Below the pieces are notes generated by a model. It searched no databases. It was not told where the DNA came from and saw only the letters and a list, made by a program, of their open reading frames with translations. A stretch of 64,000 bases of DNA from Mucilaginibacter sp. PPCGB 2223. GTDB lineage: Bacteria > Bacteroidota > Bacteroidia > Sphingobacteriales > Sphingobacteriaceae. The DNA lies in NCBI RefSeq assembly GCF_001705515.1, contig NZ_MDJS01000001.1:558001-622000 (forward strand), read 5' to 3'. Made by a program: the position numbers and the translations under genes. Shown piece after piece: positions 25,245 through 34,773 of this stretch; the first letter of the stretch is position 1; every line of letters begins with the position of its first letter.

Positions 25245-28187
25245 TTATTTACCAACATCAGGGACAGTTGTGGGTGCATTACCCCAATTGTCCTTGTAAT
25301 ATAGGGTGTTTTTGATAGTTAACCCACTTGCGTTTTTAAGTCCGATCAGGGTATTGTTATCTTGCGGCTTGACCATTTTTACACCGCTAATTTTCGTACC
25401 ATTAACATCGTCCAGAAATAAAGGGTACCTGCTATCGCGCTTCTCGTAGTTAAAAGTGCTGTTGGTGATCTCCAGGCCTTTTACATGACGTGCCCAAATA
25501 CCGTAGGATGGTTCTAACTTTAAGTCGGCCACGTTGTATTGCCCAACACCCAATTCGCCTGGGTTGGCCAAAGTATCTGCTGCAGCGTTACCTCCTTTAA
25601 CCAGGATATTGACATCGTTAAAAGTAACGTTGTTAATATAGCCGGTATGCTTGCCGTTTGGCAGTTTAAAGTCCAGCCCACCGGTTACATCGGCAGCATC
25701 GGGTAGTTTATAACCTGCTACAATAGCTGTGGCCTTGCGCTGTGTACCATCATAAGGTTTCCATTTTTTGCCGTTGTAAGCGCTGCCGCCGTATACTTCG
25801 TAAACGTCGATCCCTTTGAGGTTGATGTTTTCAACCTGGCCGATGTCGACATTTTTAATCAATAACTCATCATGCTTTTTACCATCCTCGGTAAAGTTAT
25901 ATCTGCCCGCTTCGGCACCAATGATGCGACCCCGGTTTGATATGGATATAAAAAACGGCGCAGTGGCTCGGTACATTTTCGACCGGTAGCGGATTGGCCC
26001 TGTACGGCCGCTATTCAGGTAAACATCTTTTACGTGCGCGCCGTCGTTTGTAGAGATGGAAAAACCGGCTTTGTTGGCACCAAGGATATAGATATTATCC
26101 ACGTAAACCTGCATGATATCGTCGGCGGTTTCGGAGCCGATCTGCACCAGGTTGCAATTGGTATCGCCGATAACATTGCGCACCATATAGTTTTTTACTG
26201 GGCGTGTAAAGCCCAAAGAGCAATCTGACCCTGGTTTAATCACATCATCGCTGCTAACGCGCGAAAAAATATTGGTAACGGTAACGTTGTTACACTCCAT
26301 AAAATCGTAAACATCGCGCACGTTGGTCTGATGCTCTTTGCTGAAGTAGGTATCATGCACATTGATATTGTCTGTCCCTGTCGCTAATAAAGCGAAATGC
26401 CCGGTACGGTCAATCTTCAGCATGTGCTCCGCATCTTCAATTTTTGCACCTTTTGGGCCGATGTAATAAGGCTCGTTCTTAGCTTCATCGTACCAAAGGT
26501 CTTCTTTATGGTAAATACCGCCGATCTCGATATTGGTGCACAGCTTGAGGCTGAACATTTTGTCGCAACGGTTATCCGGGGTGTTTTTCATTACGCCATC
26601 GCCGTTTACCAGGTTGGCATTGCCCGTAATAGTGCCATTACCGATGATCTTGATATTATCCAACCGTTCGCCAAAAAACATTGCGTTGTTAAAGTAGTGG
26701 TGGCCAACATCCTGCTTGGTCATGTAGTTTTCCGGATCGGCGTAAGGGCCGGCATCGGTAGGCGATAAGCCTGAGCGATACTTCCTGTCGCTGAACCAGG
26801 TCGTTTCGGGCGCATCACCCCCTTTTAGAGCGTTAATGCTGGCATCCTGTTCTACATACAAATACACATTGCTCATCAAATGAATCGTGCGAACCATATA
26901 AGTCCCCTTTGAGAATAGCAAAGTGCCGCCGCCGATCTGGTTAAGATAGGCGATGGCTTGATTGATACCTGCTGTATTATCATCGGTGCCATTGCCGTTA
27001 ACACCAAAAGCCTTTACATCCATCTTGCCTGAATAAAACAGAGCTGTATTTGAAAAACCTTTGTTAGAACCCGATTTAACATTGAGCTTAAAAGTGTAAA
27101 GCTGGTTTGGTTTTAAGCCCGAAACGGTTGCTGTTGATGTTTTGGTGTCGACATATGCCTGCGTGGCAGACCAGGTTTTTCCTTTATCCAAGGACTGCAA
27201 TATCTGCACATTTTGAATGCCCGTTCCCCATTTAAATGTGGCTTTGGTATATAGGTCGGGCGTTTCTTTGTATTGTAACGGCCGGTTAGCTACTCTTTCA
27301 AAGTCAGAAACATGTTGCGTTACCGTTAGCGACGCGGTTTCTGTGCCTGTACCTGCACTGGATAACTTTTCGGGCGCAGATGTAGTGTACTGTGCCCTGA
27401 ATAAGTACGAACCTGTTTTTTTAAGATTTACATCGTGAATGACAACTTTTAAATCTGCGCCGTTTGCCGGCCTGAAATCGAGGTGGCTGAATGTGATCAT
27501 CGAGCCGCCATTGGGTAGTTTTTTGATTTCTGCATCACCAACTTTATGGTATGAGTATTTGGTACCCGCGCGACCGATAGATTGCGTAGCCAGTCCGCTT
27601 AATTTAACGTCGCCACGGCCGATAACATTTACAGTGGTATTATCCATTGTAGCATTAATGCCATCGGGTAAAAATATCTTAACACCGGCATCTGGGCTGC
27701 GCTGGCCTGCTGTAAAATAGAGAGCTAAAGTATGATTGGTATTAACCGTAAAGAATGATTGAGATAATATTAATTTACCACTAAGCGCCATTGGCTTTAT
27801 CACTATATAATAAGTTCTTGCAGCCGAACCATCCTGAGTTGTAACAGTAAGCCGGTCGCCATCCAGCAGATCGCCATCAGTTTTAATAGATCCGTTTTTA
27901 TCTGTAACTGTATATTTTTGAGCAACACCATCTGCCGATGCAAGCTGCAAAGGCAATTGTTTTACGTCGGTTTTTGTCGACACCAATCCCTGGTCCTCGG
28001 GCGTATCAACGGTATACCGGTAAGTACTGCCGGTTATAACTACTATCGTGTCGTTAGTTATACGGGCAATATTTGTAGCGTTTTTGCCGTAGGTTATTTG
28101 TGTGCCCAGCTTCAACGTCGAAGCTCTTTGAGCCATTACGCAGGTGCAGGTCAGCAATAAAAGAATAAAGCCAGATACTTTTTTCAT
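25245..28187 (-). CDS. Large secreted GH28-like/right-handed beta-helix protein with N-terminal beta domains
   Basis: Probable pectinase of the polygalacturonase superfamily. The ATG at 28187 starts an ideal signal peptide (MKKVSGFILLLLT...AQ); an in-frame TTG at 28205 also exists but adds six residues before it and is less likely. The first about 380 residues hold beta-rich modules, including a fibronectin-III-like segment ('NVQILQSLDKGKTWSATQAY' to 'LKPNQLYTFKLNV'). The beta-helix follows, opening with 'VKAFGVNGNGTDDNTAGINQA'. The usual GH28 NTD motif is replaced by 'DVYDFMEC', but 'SSDDVIKPGSD' and 'LVQIGSET' align with the catalytic DD and GHG regions. Activity on a substituted pectin backbone (rhamnogalacturonan) is plausible; a lyase or other beta-helix activity is not excluded. 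Confidence 0.75.
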   Translation of the reverse strand: MKKVSGFILLLLTCTCVMAQRASTLKLGTQITYGKNATNIARITNDTIVVITGSTYRYTVDTPEDQGLVSTKTDVKQLPLQLASADGVAQKYTVTDKNGSIKTDGDLLDGDRLTVTTQDGSAARTYYIVIKPMALSGKLILSQSFFTVNTNHTLALYFTAGQRSPDAGVKIFLPDGINATMDNTTVNVIGRGDVKLSGLATQSIGRAGTKYSYHKVGDAEIKKLPNGGSMITFSHLDFRPANGADLKVVIHDVNLKKTGSYLFRAQYTTSAPEKLSSAGTGTETASLTVTQHVSDFERVANRPLQYKETPDLYTKATFKWGTGIQNVQILQSLDKGKTWSATQAYVDTKTSTATVSGLKPNQLYTFKLNVKSGSNKGFSNTALFYSGKMDVKAFGVNGNGTDDNTAGINQAIAYLNQIGGGTLLFSKGTYMVRTIHLMSNVYLYVEQDASINALKGGDAPETTWFSDRKYRSGLSPTDAGPYADPENYMTKQDVGHHYFNNAMFFGERLDNIKIIGNGTITGNANLVNGDGVMKNTPDNRCDKMFSLKLCTNIEIGGIYHKEDLWYDEAKNEPYYIGPKGAKIEDAEHMLKIDRTGHFALLATGTDNINVHDTYFSKEHQTNVRDVYDFMECNNVTVTNIFSRVSSDDVIKPGSDCSLGFTRPVKNYMVRNVIGDTNCNLVQIGSETADDIMQVYVDNIYILGANKAGFSISTNDGAHVKDVYLNSGRTGPIRYRSKMYRATAPFFISISNRGRIIGAEAGRYNFTEDGKKHDELLIKNVDIGQVENINLKGIDVYEVYGGSAYNGKKWKPYDGTQRKATAIVAGYKLPDAADVTGGLDFKLPNGKHTGYINNVTFNDVNILVKGGNAAADTLANPGELGVGQYNVADLKLEPSYGIWARHVKGLEITNSTFNYEKRDSRYPLFLDDVNGTKISGVKMVKPQDNNTLIGLKNASGLTIKNTLYYKDNWGNAPTTVPDVGK

Positions 28188-28397
28188 GATAATATTCGGG
28201 AACAAAATGATATAATAATATTTTAAGGCAGACGGGTGATACCTGTCCGATGTAAAATTTCATCTAAATATGATGCCTGTCTGATGCGGAATTGGCATAC
28301 TATTCATTGATATTGACATTTAATGACAAACCCTATACGGTCAATTTTTAAATTGGCTAATTTCAATCGCATAAACCGACATAAAAATATTCCGGAT
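28188..28397 (+). promoter_or_regulatory. Divergent promoter region between GH28-like and oxidoreductase genes
   Basis: About 210 nt, AT-rich, holding the start regions of two divergent genes. An in-frame ATG at 28323 and a TTG at 28205 extend the flanking ORFs into it, but neither extension carries recognisable protein sequence. Confidence 0.35.
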
Positions 28398-29501
28398 ATG
28401 AAAAACGACTTTGTCTCGCGCCGATCATTTATTGGGCAATTAAGTATTGGTACTGCCGCGCTGCTTACTTATCCATCGTTAACAGCTTTCGGGAACCCGC
28501 AAAAGCAATTAGGCGTGGCATTAGTTGGCCTGGGTAAATACAGTACCGGGCAATTGGGGCCTGCGCTTAAGCAAACACAGTTTTGCAAATTAAGAGGAGT
28601 AGTAACAGGCGATAAGGCCAAGGGGCAGCAATGGGCAAAAGATCATGGTTTCCCCGAAAGTAATATTTACAGTTATGATACGATGGCAGAACTTGCCCAT
28701 AACCCGGATATCGATATTGTATACGTGGTTACGCCCAACGGCCTGCATGCACAACATGTTATTGCCGCGGCAAAGGCAGGCAAGCACGTGATCTGCGAAA
28801 AACCTATGGCTAATACCGTGGCAGAATGCGACGCGATGATCAAGGCTTGTAAAAAGGCCGGCGTTAAACTATCTGTTGGATATCGCCTGCATTTCGATCC
28901 TTATCACCGGGAATTAATGCGACTGGCCCGGGATAAAGACTTCGGTACATTTACCAAGATGAGCGGTGATCGGGGTTTTGTGATGAATACCAAAGTTTGG
29001 CGGGCGGATAAGAAGCTTGCGGGCGGAGGGCCCATTATGGACCTGGGAGTATATATTATACACGGCGCCTGTATGGCGGCAAATGGCGTAGCGCCGGTGT
29101 CGGTGACAGCGAGCGAAATACCCAAAACGCGCCCCGATATTTTTAGCGATGTTGAGGAGGGTATGAACTGGACAATGCATTTTGCCGATGGCGCCGAATG
29201 CACCGCCTTTACCAGTTACCGGCACAGCGCCGATCATTTTAAGGCCGAGGGAGCAAAAGGCTGGATTGAGTTTAAAGAGCATGCTTTTACCTATCGCGGA
29301 ATGGTGGTAGAGACCAGCCGCGGGCCGCTTAGTTTCACGCCGCCATTTCAACAGGCGCTGCAGATGGATAATTTTGCCCAATGTGTATTGAACAATACCG
29401 AAAGCATCGTTCCCGGCGAATTAGGCAGGCGCGATCTGGCTATCATCGAGGCTATTTATAAGGCAGCGCAGAGCGGCAAACGGGAACTGGTAAATGTATA
29501 A
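28398..29501 (+). CDS. Tat-exported Gfo/Idh/MocA family oxidoreductase
   Basis: A periplasmic NAD(P)-dependent oxidoreductase of the glucose-fructose oxidoreductase class. The start at 28398 is chosen over an in-frame ATG at 28323 because it puts the twin-arginine motif 'SRRSFIGQL' at residues 7-15, followed by a hydrophobic h-region. Rossmann fold: 'LGVALVGLGKYSTGQLGPAL', then the family signature 'HVICEKPMANT'. The C-terminal half carries the beta-sheet dimer domain with 'GGPIMDLGVYIIHG'. Tat export implies the cofactor is bound before translocation. It is encoded in the pectin locus upstream of its ECF sigma gene, suggesting oxidation or epimerisation of a released sugar in the periplasm. 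Confidence 0.85.
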   Translation: MKNDFVSRRSFIGQLSIGTAALLTYPSLTAFGNPQKQLGVALVGLGKYSTGQLGPALKQTQFCKLRGVVTGDKAKGQQWAKDHGFPESNIYSYDTMAELAHNPDIDIVYVVTPNGLHAQHVIAAAKAGKHVICEKPMANTVAECDAMIKACKKAGVKLSVGYRLHFDPYHRELMRLARDKDFGTFTKMSGDRGFVMNTKVWRADKKLAGGGPIMDLGVYIIHGACMAANGVAPVSVTASEIPKTRPDIFSDVEEGMNWTMHFADGAECTAFTSYRHSADHFKAEGAKGWIEFKEHAFTYRGMVVETSRGPLSFTPPFQQALQMDNFAQCVLNNTESIVPGELGRRDLAIIEAIYKAAQSGKRELVNV

Positions 29502-29667
29502 CGGTAAGGGTGGTACAGCGGTATTTATAACAACCTGGCTTAATAAAATGTAAATATCACTGAATTAACCTAAATAAAATTATGCTGTATTTGCTTAACC
29601 AATTATTGCTTTGTTGATCAATCTCCCTGATGGATGATCAATGAGCTGACCAAGTAACCTGATTAAG

Positions 29668-30240
29668 TTGAAGAAAGCTACTCAAAATGGACTGATATCT
29701 TTGATCCAGAACGGAGATATTAAGGCATTTGATGAGTTCTACAAGCAAAACTGGCGGCAATTATACCAAATGGCTTACCACTCAACCGGCTCAGTTGAGG
29801 ATGCCAAAGACCTGGTTCAGAACGTATTTATTAACTTTTGGAATGCCCGCTACAGCATAGATGTTAATCAATATCATCAATCATACCTTTTTACTTCGCT
29901 ACGCAACAGTATTATCAATCATTATAAAAAGGACGAGGTTAAAAAACGCGGACTGGAAGAGCTATTGCATTTTGACAATCAGCCCGCACATACCAGCGAA
30001 GATCATTACATCGCCAAAGAACTTGCACAAAACATCAGTACGCAGGTAGAAGAGCTGCCGCAAAAAATGCAGCGCGTGTTTGTGCTGTCGCGATACGAAC
30101 ATCTGAGCATTAACGAAATATCCGAAACCCTGAATATTACCCCCCGTACAGTTAAGAATCAGCTCTCCAGCGCCTTGAAAATTCTCCGCACGCGCGTCGG
30201 CACCTGCGGCATCATTCTTTTTTATATTTTTTTTAAATAA
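29668..30240 (+). CDS. ECF RNA polymerase sigma factor (locus 1)
   Basis: A 190-residue sigma-70 family ECF factor, expected to be held by the FecR protein encoded next and released on a signal from the STN-domain SusC. Region 2: 'AFDEFYKQNWRQLYQMAYHSTGSVEDAKDLVQNVFINFW'. Region 4 helix-turn-helix: 'LSINEISETLNITPRTVKNQLSSALKIL'. The start used is a TTG; an ATG at 29641 is in frame but is followed by a stop. The C-terminus is hydrophobic (GIILFYIFF), as in many Bacteroidota ECF factors. It controls, by position, the SusC/SusD unit starting at 31344. Confidence 0.85.
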   Translation: MKKATQNGLISLIQNGDIKAFDEFYKQNWRQLYQMAYHSTGSVEDAKDLVQNVFINFWNARYSIDVNQYHQSYLFTSLRNSIINHYKKDEVKKRGLEELLHFDNQPAHTSEDHYIAKELAQNISTQVEELPQKMQRVFVLSRYEHLSINEISETLNITPRTVKNQLSSALKILRTRVGTCGIILFYIFFK

Positions 30241-30339
30241 GCCTGGTACCTCGGCCAGCATAAACTGTATTAACCTGTATTACGCCAATACTCTTTGTTT
30301 TTAGCAGATAGTATCGCAAACCTAAAAAGCAATTATCCG

Positions 30340-31215
30340 ATGTTTAAAAAAAGCAAGCCAAAATCGTGGGACGATCTTGGCGAAGATCATCTGTACGATG
30401 AAAAAATAATGAAGGCCATCGAAAAGAGTATGCTTAACCATATTCACAGGCATATTTATGCAGACAGGCATTTTTTTAAAACAAGAACTTTTAAATATGT
30501 CGCAGCTGCAGCCTTGTTGCTCTTTACATCAATTGGGCTATTGCTTAAATCCCGGCAAACCAATAACGATAAGTTGCTCAGCATAACCGCGCTCAAAGGG
30601 CGCATATCTATCATTTCGCTGCCCGATGGTTCTAAAATATGGCTCAACTCAGGCTCAACTATATCGTACCCCGAAAAGTTTGCCAGGATACGAGAAGTAA
30701 GATTGGTTAACGGTGAAGCTTTTTTTGATATCAGGCATGATGACAACCATCCTTTTATAGTGCGCTATGGCAATATGCACGTACAGGTTTTAGGTACTGC
30801 ATTTAATGTTAAATACTACACCAAATTAAATGATGTACGCGTAACTGTGGTGCGCGGCCTGGTTGAAGTGGGCGATAAAACACGAAGTTTTGGCATGATA
30901 ACGCCGGACAAAGAGATCATATATAATCAGAAGAAAGATACCCATACTGCCCGCCAGATCAATTCGCAAAAAGTGTCGGCCTGGAAAGCCCGCGAGGTTA
31001 ACCTTTATGATGTGCCGTTTGAAGACCTGATGCTGACGCTGGAAAATGTTTATGGTATTACTGTGAAGTACGATCGTGCTAAAATGAAGGATGTGGTTAC
31101 CACTATCCATTTTTTAAGTACCGACGACCTGAAACAGGTACTCGAAATTATTAAAACTATACATGGCCTGAATTATACGATAGAGGGGAAGGAGGTTAGT
31201 CTGGAAAAATCTTAA
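30340..31215 (+). CDS. FecR-family anti-sigma factor (locus 1)
   Basis: Inner-membrane regulator that binds the ECF factor in the cytoplasm and senses the SusC signalling domain in the periplasm. The ATG at 30340 is preferred over a TTG at 30295 because it begins directly before the cytoplasmic segment. One membrane helix ('YVAAAALLLFTSIGLLL', residues about 50-66) is followed by the FecR core: 'SLPDGSKIWLNSGSTISYPEKF', 'VNGEAFFDIRHDDNHPFIV', 'VLGTAFNVKYY'. A C-terminal DUF4974-like domain ('VPFEDLMLTLENVYGI') follows. It sits 99 nt after the sigma gene and 128 nt before susC. Confidence 0.87.
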   Translation: MFKKSKPKSWDDLGEDHLYDEKIMKAIEKSMLNHIHRHIYADRHFFKTRTFKYVAAAALLLFTSIGLLLKSRQTNNDKLLSITALKGRISIISLPDGSKIWLNSGSTISYPEKFARIREVRLVNGEAFFDIRHDDNHPFIVRYGNMHVQVLGTAFNVKYYTKLNDVRVTVVRGLVEVGDKTRSFGMITPDKEIIYNQKKDTHTARQINSQKVSAWKAREVNLYDVPFEDLMLTLENVYGITVKYDRAKMKDVVTTIHFLSTDDLKQVLEIIKTIHGLNYTIEGKEVSLEKS

Positions 31216-31228
31216 CTCCCGCAAAAGA

Positions 31229-31259
31229 CAATACCCGGACAAAAATGCCTCGGGTATTG
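31229..31259 (+). promoter_or_regulatory. Hairpin in FecR-SusC gap (locus 1)
   Basis: CAATACCCG (31229-31237) is a perfect inverted repeat of CGGGTATTG (31251-31259) with a 13-nt loop. There is no clear U-run, so it is not a standard terminator. It could partly stop readthrough from the regulator genes or protect an RNA end. Confidence 0.55.
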
Positions 31260-31343
31260 CAGAATAGTGATGTATGCCATTGGAAAGGGTCTGAAGCTAA
31301 ACCAATGACTTACATAGTTTTTAATTATTAAAACCTTACAAAT

Positions 31344-34300
31344 ATGATAAAAAAATTAACTCAGTTATTCGTTTTTTTCATGAAAATATCGATGATAGCA
31401 ATAATTGGTTCACTCGTGTTTTGCGAGTTGCTGCTTGCCAAACCAGCCAGCAGTCAAATTGTCAATTCGCATGTTACAGTTATTGTCGGAAACGAAACGT
31501 TGCAGAAAGCAATTGAACGTATAGGCAGGTGCGGGTCGGTAAGATTCTCGTATAACTCTGTCGATCTTGAGGGTTATACCGCTACGCCCCATAGCTACTC
31601 AAACGAGCGTGTGGCCGTTGTATTGGCTGATCTGCTGTTCAATACTCAATTAACCTATAAAGAAATCAACAACGGCATTGTAATTTATAATAAAAAGGCT
31701 GATGCCGCTGAAAACAAAAATGTCACTGCTGCAGTAACTTCACTAATTGGGGAGATCAGTGCCGAAGCGGCAAACATAACCGTTAAAGGTAAGGTATCTG
31801 ATGCCTCGGGAACCTTGCCCGGTGTATCTGTACGGCTCGAGGGCACTACCATCGGTGTTGTTACCGATGCCGAGGGTAATTACAGTATCAATGTTCCGGC
31901 AACGGGCACGCTGATATTTTCATCTATCGGTTATATCGAACAAAAGCAGGTTATTAATAATCGGAGCGTAATCAACGTGGTGATGTTGCCCGATAACAAA
32001 TCACTTAATGAAGTAATAGTTGTAGGTTACGGAACACAGAAAAAATCGGATGTTACAGGGTCCATTACTTCAATTTCATCGCAGGCGCTTAAAGATGTGC
32101 CATCCTCAAACCTGGTACAGGCATTGCAGGGGCAGGGCACGGGTATTGATGTGCAGAAAAACGGTGGTAACAGCCATCCTGGTTCATTACCATCGATTAC
32201 AATTCGCGGTACACGCTCTAAATCAGCATCAAACGACCCGCTTATTGTTGTAGACGGGATACCTTACACCGGCAGCATGCAGGATCTGGATGTTGACGAT
32301 ATCGCTTCGGTAGAAGTATTAAAAGATGCATCTTCGACAGCGATCTACGGCTCGCGTGGTGCCAATGGCGTTATCCTGATCTCTACCCGCCGCGGTCGTT
32401 CGGGCGACCCGGTTGTTACCTATAGTGGTTATGCCGGTTTCTCGAAACCGATAGCGCAATACAATGTGATGAATGCCTCTCAGTACGCCTTACTGAAAAA
32501 ATGGGCGTATTATAATGCCGCAGCGGCCAACCCGTTATATACAAGCCCGGATGACCCGCGGATATTAACCAGCGGCGCCTTTGGTTCGCAGGAGTTAACC
32601 TCGCTGCAAACAGGCCGCAGCACCAACTGGCAGGATCTGATCTATAAAAACGGGTTTTTAACCAATCATCAGCTTGGTGTTTCTGGCGGTAACGAAAATA
32701 CCCAGTATGATATTTCGGCCGGTTATTATAACGAAACCGGTATCTATGCCGGGCAGGGCTTTGCTCGTTACTCGCTTAAACTAAGTGTCGATCAAAAAAT
32801 CGGGAAATACGTTAAGGTTGGCCTAAGCTCCCTGAATAACCTGACTTATGTCGACGGTGAAAACGCCAACCCGCTGGGCCAGGCTTTGCGGGCAAGCCCG
32901 CTGGCTACACCTTACGACGATGCAACCGGAGCTTTAATAATGGGCTATGTGAACGGGAGCGCCAACCAGGTGTGGAACCCGCTCGATAACCTGTTGCCCG
33001 GGGCTTCAACCGAAACACGGAAGCGTTTAGGAACTTTTACGACAGCCTATGTGGAAGCTAAACTTGCGCCCGGATTAACCTATCGGTTTAACGGTGGCGC
33101 CGAGGTAAAGCCTGAGGTTTACGGTAACTTTTATGCCGCAGCAACTTATAACAACCAGGGTGCACAATCGTCGGCCAAAAATGAAAGTACTTATAATTAC
33201 AACTATACGCTCGAGAATATTTTAAGCTACGATAAAACCTTCGCCCAAAAACACCATATCAGTTTTACAGGTTTGTACAGTTTCCAGGAAAATCAGAGTC
33301 AAACCAACGCGTTTAATTACACCAACCTGCTGGCTGATGTGGTGCAGTACTACAACCCGCAGCTGGGCTCTAATTTCTCGGCAACAGGTTCGTACGCTAA
33401 ATATGACCTGATATCGTATATGGGCCGTGTAAACTATGGTTATGATAACAGATACCTGCTTACGCTCACCTTACGTTCGGACGGTTCATCAAGATTGGCC
33501 GACGGGAATAAATATCATATCTTCCCTTCGGTAGCATTTGCATGGAATGCTTTGCAGGAGCGTTTCCTGAAAAATGTAGATGTACTATCAAATCTGAAGG
33601 TAAGATTAAGTTATGGCGACGTAGGTAATGCTGCAATATCACCTTATAAAACCTTTGGCGTGCTGTCATCGGCTACCTATAACTACGGTACAAAAAACAC
33701 CATTGGTGCTTATCCAACCGCGGTTGCCAATCCTGATCTGGATTGGGAGTATACCCGGACTGTTAATGCCGGGCTCGACTTCGGTATCTTTAAGGATCGC
33801 ATCAGCGGAAGCATAGATGCTTACCACGAGTATACACGTTCCTTATTATTGCCCGAAAGCTTACCGCCAACATCGGGTATCCCAAGCACTATCTTAACTA
33901 ATGTTGGTAAATCAGAGAACGTAGGTTTAGAGATCAACCTTAACTCGGTTAACATCGATTCGCACGGCAAAAACGGCTTAACCTGGAGTACCAATGTTAA
34001 TATCACGTTTAACCGTGGCAAGGTGACCTCGCTTGCTAATGGCAGCACAGTTGATATTACCAATAACCTGTTTGTTGGTCACTCGCTGGGCAGCATATTT
34101 GATTATAAGAAGATCGGCATATGGCAAAATACGCCGGCTGATAGCGCCCTGGCTAAAAAATATGGTTTAACGCTTACAGGCGGCCAATCGGTAATAGGTA
34201 CGGTTAAAGTGCTCGATTTGAATAACGATGGCAAACTGGATGCCAACGACAGGATGATTATCGGTACGGATCAACCGCTGTTTTCGGGGGGGATTACTAA

Positions 34301-34763
34301 CCGCATCGGGTTTAAAGGGTTCGATTTTACTGTTGTTGCGGTATACCGTGTAGGTGGTACGTTAACCTCGCAGATCTATCAAAGCGGCAGTTTTTTAAAT
34401 ACTTTGCAGGGCAATTACAATAACTTAAACATTACGTATTGGACACCTTACAATAACGAAAATTACTTCCCTAAACCGACTAACGCGCTAACCAACCCAA
34501 CCTATTCATCAACATTAAGTTACTTCAGTGCAACGTATCTAAAAATAAGGAGCCTGAGCCTGGGTTATACTGTACCAAGGGCATGGGTTGCCAAATTAGG
34601 CGGGCGCACCTTAAAAGTTTATGCTACAGCCGAAAACCCATTCATCCTGTTTTCGCCATATAAAAACATTTTTCATGGTATAGATCCCGAATCGGCCGGA
34701 AAATTGGGCGAGGATACGCCTGCAACATGGTCGATGACGTTTGGACTTAATTTAACGCTTTAA
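31344..34763 (+). CDS. SusC-family TonB-dependent receptor with STN signalling domain (locus 1)
   Basis: A 1139-residue outer-membrane importer for oligosaccharides. After the signal sequence comes an STN domain (residues about 45-120, 'VTVIVGNETLQKAIERIG'), which contacts FecR in the periplasm. A carboxypeptidase-regulatory-like domain follows ('VKGKVSDASGTLPGVSVRLEG', about 148-220), then the plug ('VIVVGYGTQKKSDVTGSI' to 'VEVLKDASSTAIYGSRGANGVILIS') and the beta-barrel ending in an aromatic-rich strand. The STN domain ties transport to the ECF/FecR pair upstream. susD follows after 10 nt. Confidence 0.93.
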   Translation: MIKKLTQLFVFFMKISMIAIIGSLVFCELLLAKPASSQIVNSHVTVIVGNETLQKAIERIGRCGSVRFSYNSVDLEGYTATPHSYSNERVAVVLADLLFNTQLTYKEINNGIVIYNKKADAAENKNVTAAVTSLIGEISAEAANITVKGKVSDASGTLPGVSVRLEGTTIGVVTDAEGNYSINVPATGTLIFSSIGYIEQKQVINNRSVINVVMLPDNKSLNEVIVVGYGTQKKSDVTGSITSISSQALKDVPSSNLVQALQGQGTGIDVQKNGGNSHPGSLPSITIRGTRSKSASNDPLIVVDGIPYTGSMQDLDVDDIASVEVLKDASSTAIYGSRGANGVILISTRRGRSGDPVVTYSGYAGFSKPIAQYNVMNASQYALLKKWAYYNAAAANPLYTSPDDPRILTSGAFGSQELTSLQTGRSTNWQDLIYKNGFLTNHQLGVSGGNENTQYDISAGYYNETGIYAGQGFARYSLKLSVDQKIGKYVKVGLSSLNNLTYVDGENANPLGQALRASPLATPYDDATGALIMGYVNGSANQVWNPLDNLLPGASTETRKRLGTFTTAYVEAKLAPGLTYRFNGGAEVKPEVYGNFYAAATYNNQGAQSSAKNESTYNYNYTLENILSYDKTFAQKHHISFTGLYSFQENQSQTNAFNYTNLLADVVQYYNPQLGSNFSATGSYAKYDLISYMGRVNYGYDNRYLLTLTLRSDGSSRLADGNKYHIFPSVAFAWNALQERFLKNVDVLSNLKVRLSYGDVGNAAISPYKTFGVLSSATYNYGTKNTIGAYPTAVANPDLDWEYTRTVNAGLDFGIFKDRISGSIDAYHEYTRSLLLPESLPPTSGIPSTILTNVGKSENVGLEINLNSVNIDSHGKNGLTWSTNVNITFNRGKVTSLANGSTVDITNNLFVGHSLGSIFDYKKIGIWQNTPADSALAKKYGLTLTGGQSVIGTVKVLDLNNDGKLDANDRMIIGTDQPLFSGGITNRIGFKGFDFTVVAVYRVGGTLTSQIYQSGSFLNTLQGNYNNLNITYWTPYNNENYFPKPTNALTNPTYSSTLSYFSATYLKIRSLSLGYTVPRAWVAKLGGRTLKVYATAENPFILFSPYKNIFHGIDPESAGKLGEDTPATWSMTFGLNLTL

Positions 34764-34773
34764 GAAAGAAATT

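Noticed and set aside
28323..28397. Longer N-terminus for the Gfo/Idh/MocA protein
   Set aside because: It would place the twin-arginine signal more than 30 residues from the start, and the added residues look non-coding.
29505..29530. GGGTGGTAC then TATTTATAAC upstream of the first ECF sigma gene
   Set aside because: It resembles the bipartite motif, but the spacing and boxes differ, so it was not counted as a copy.
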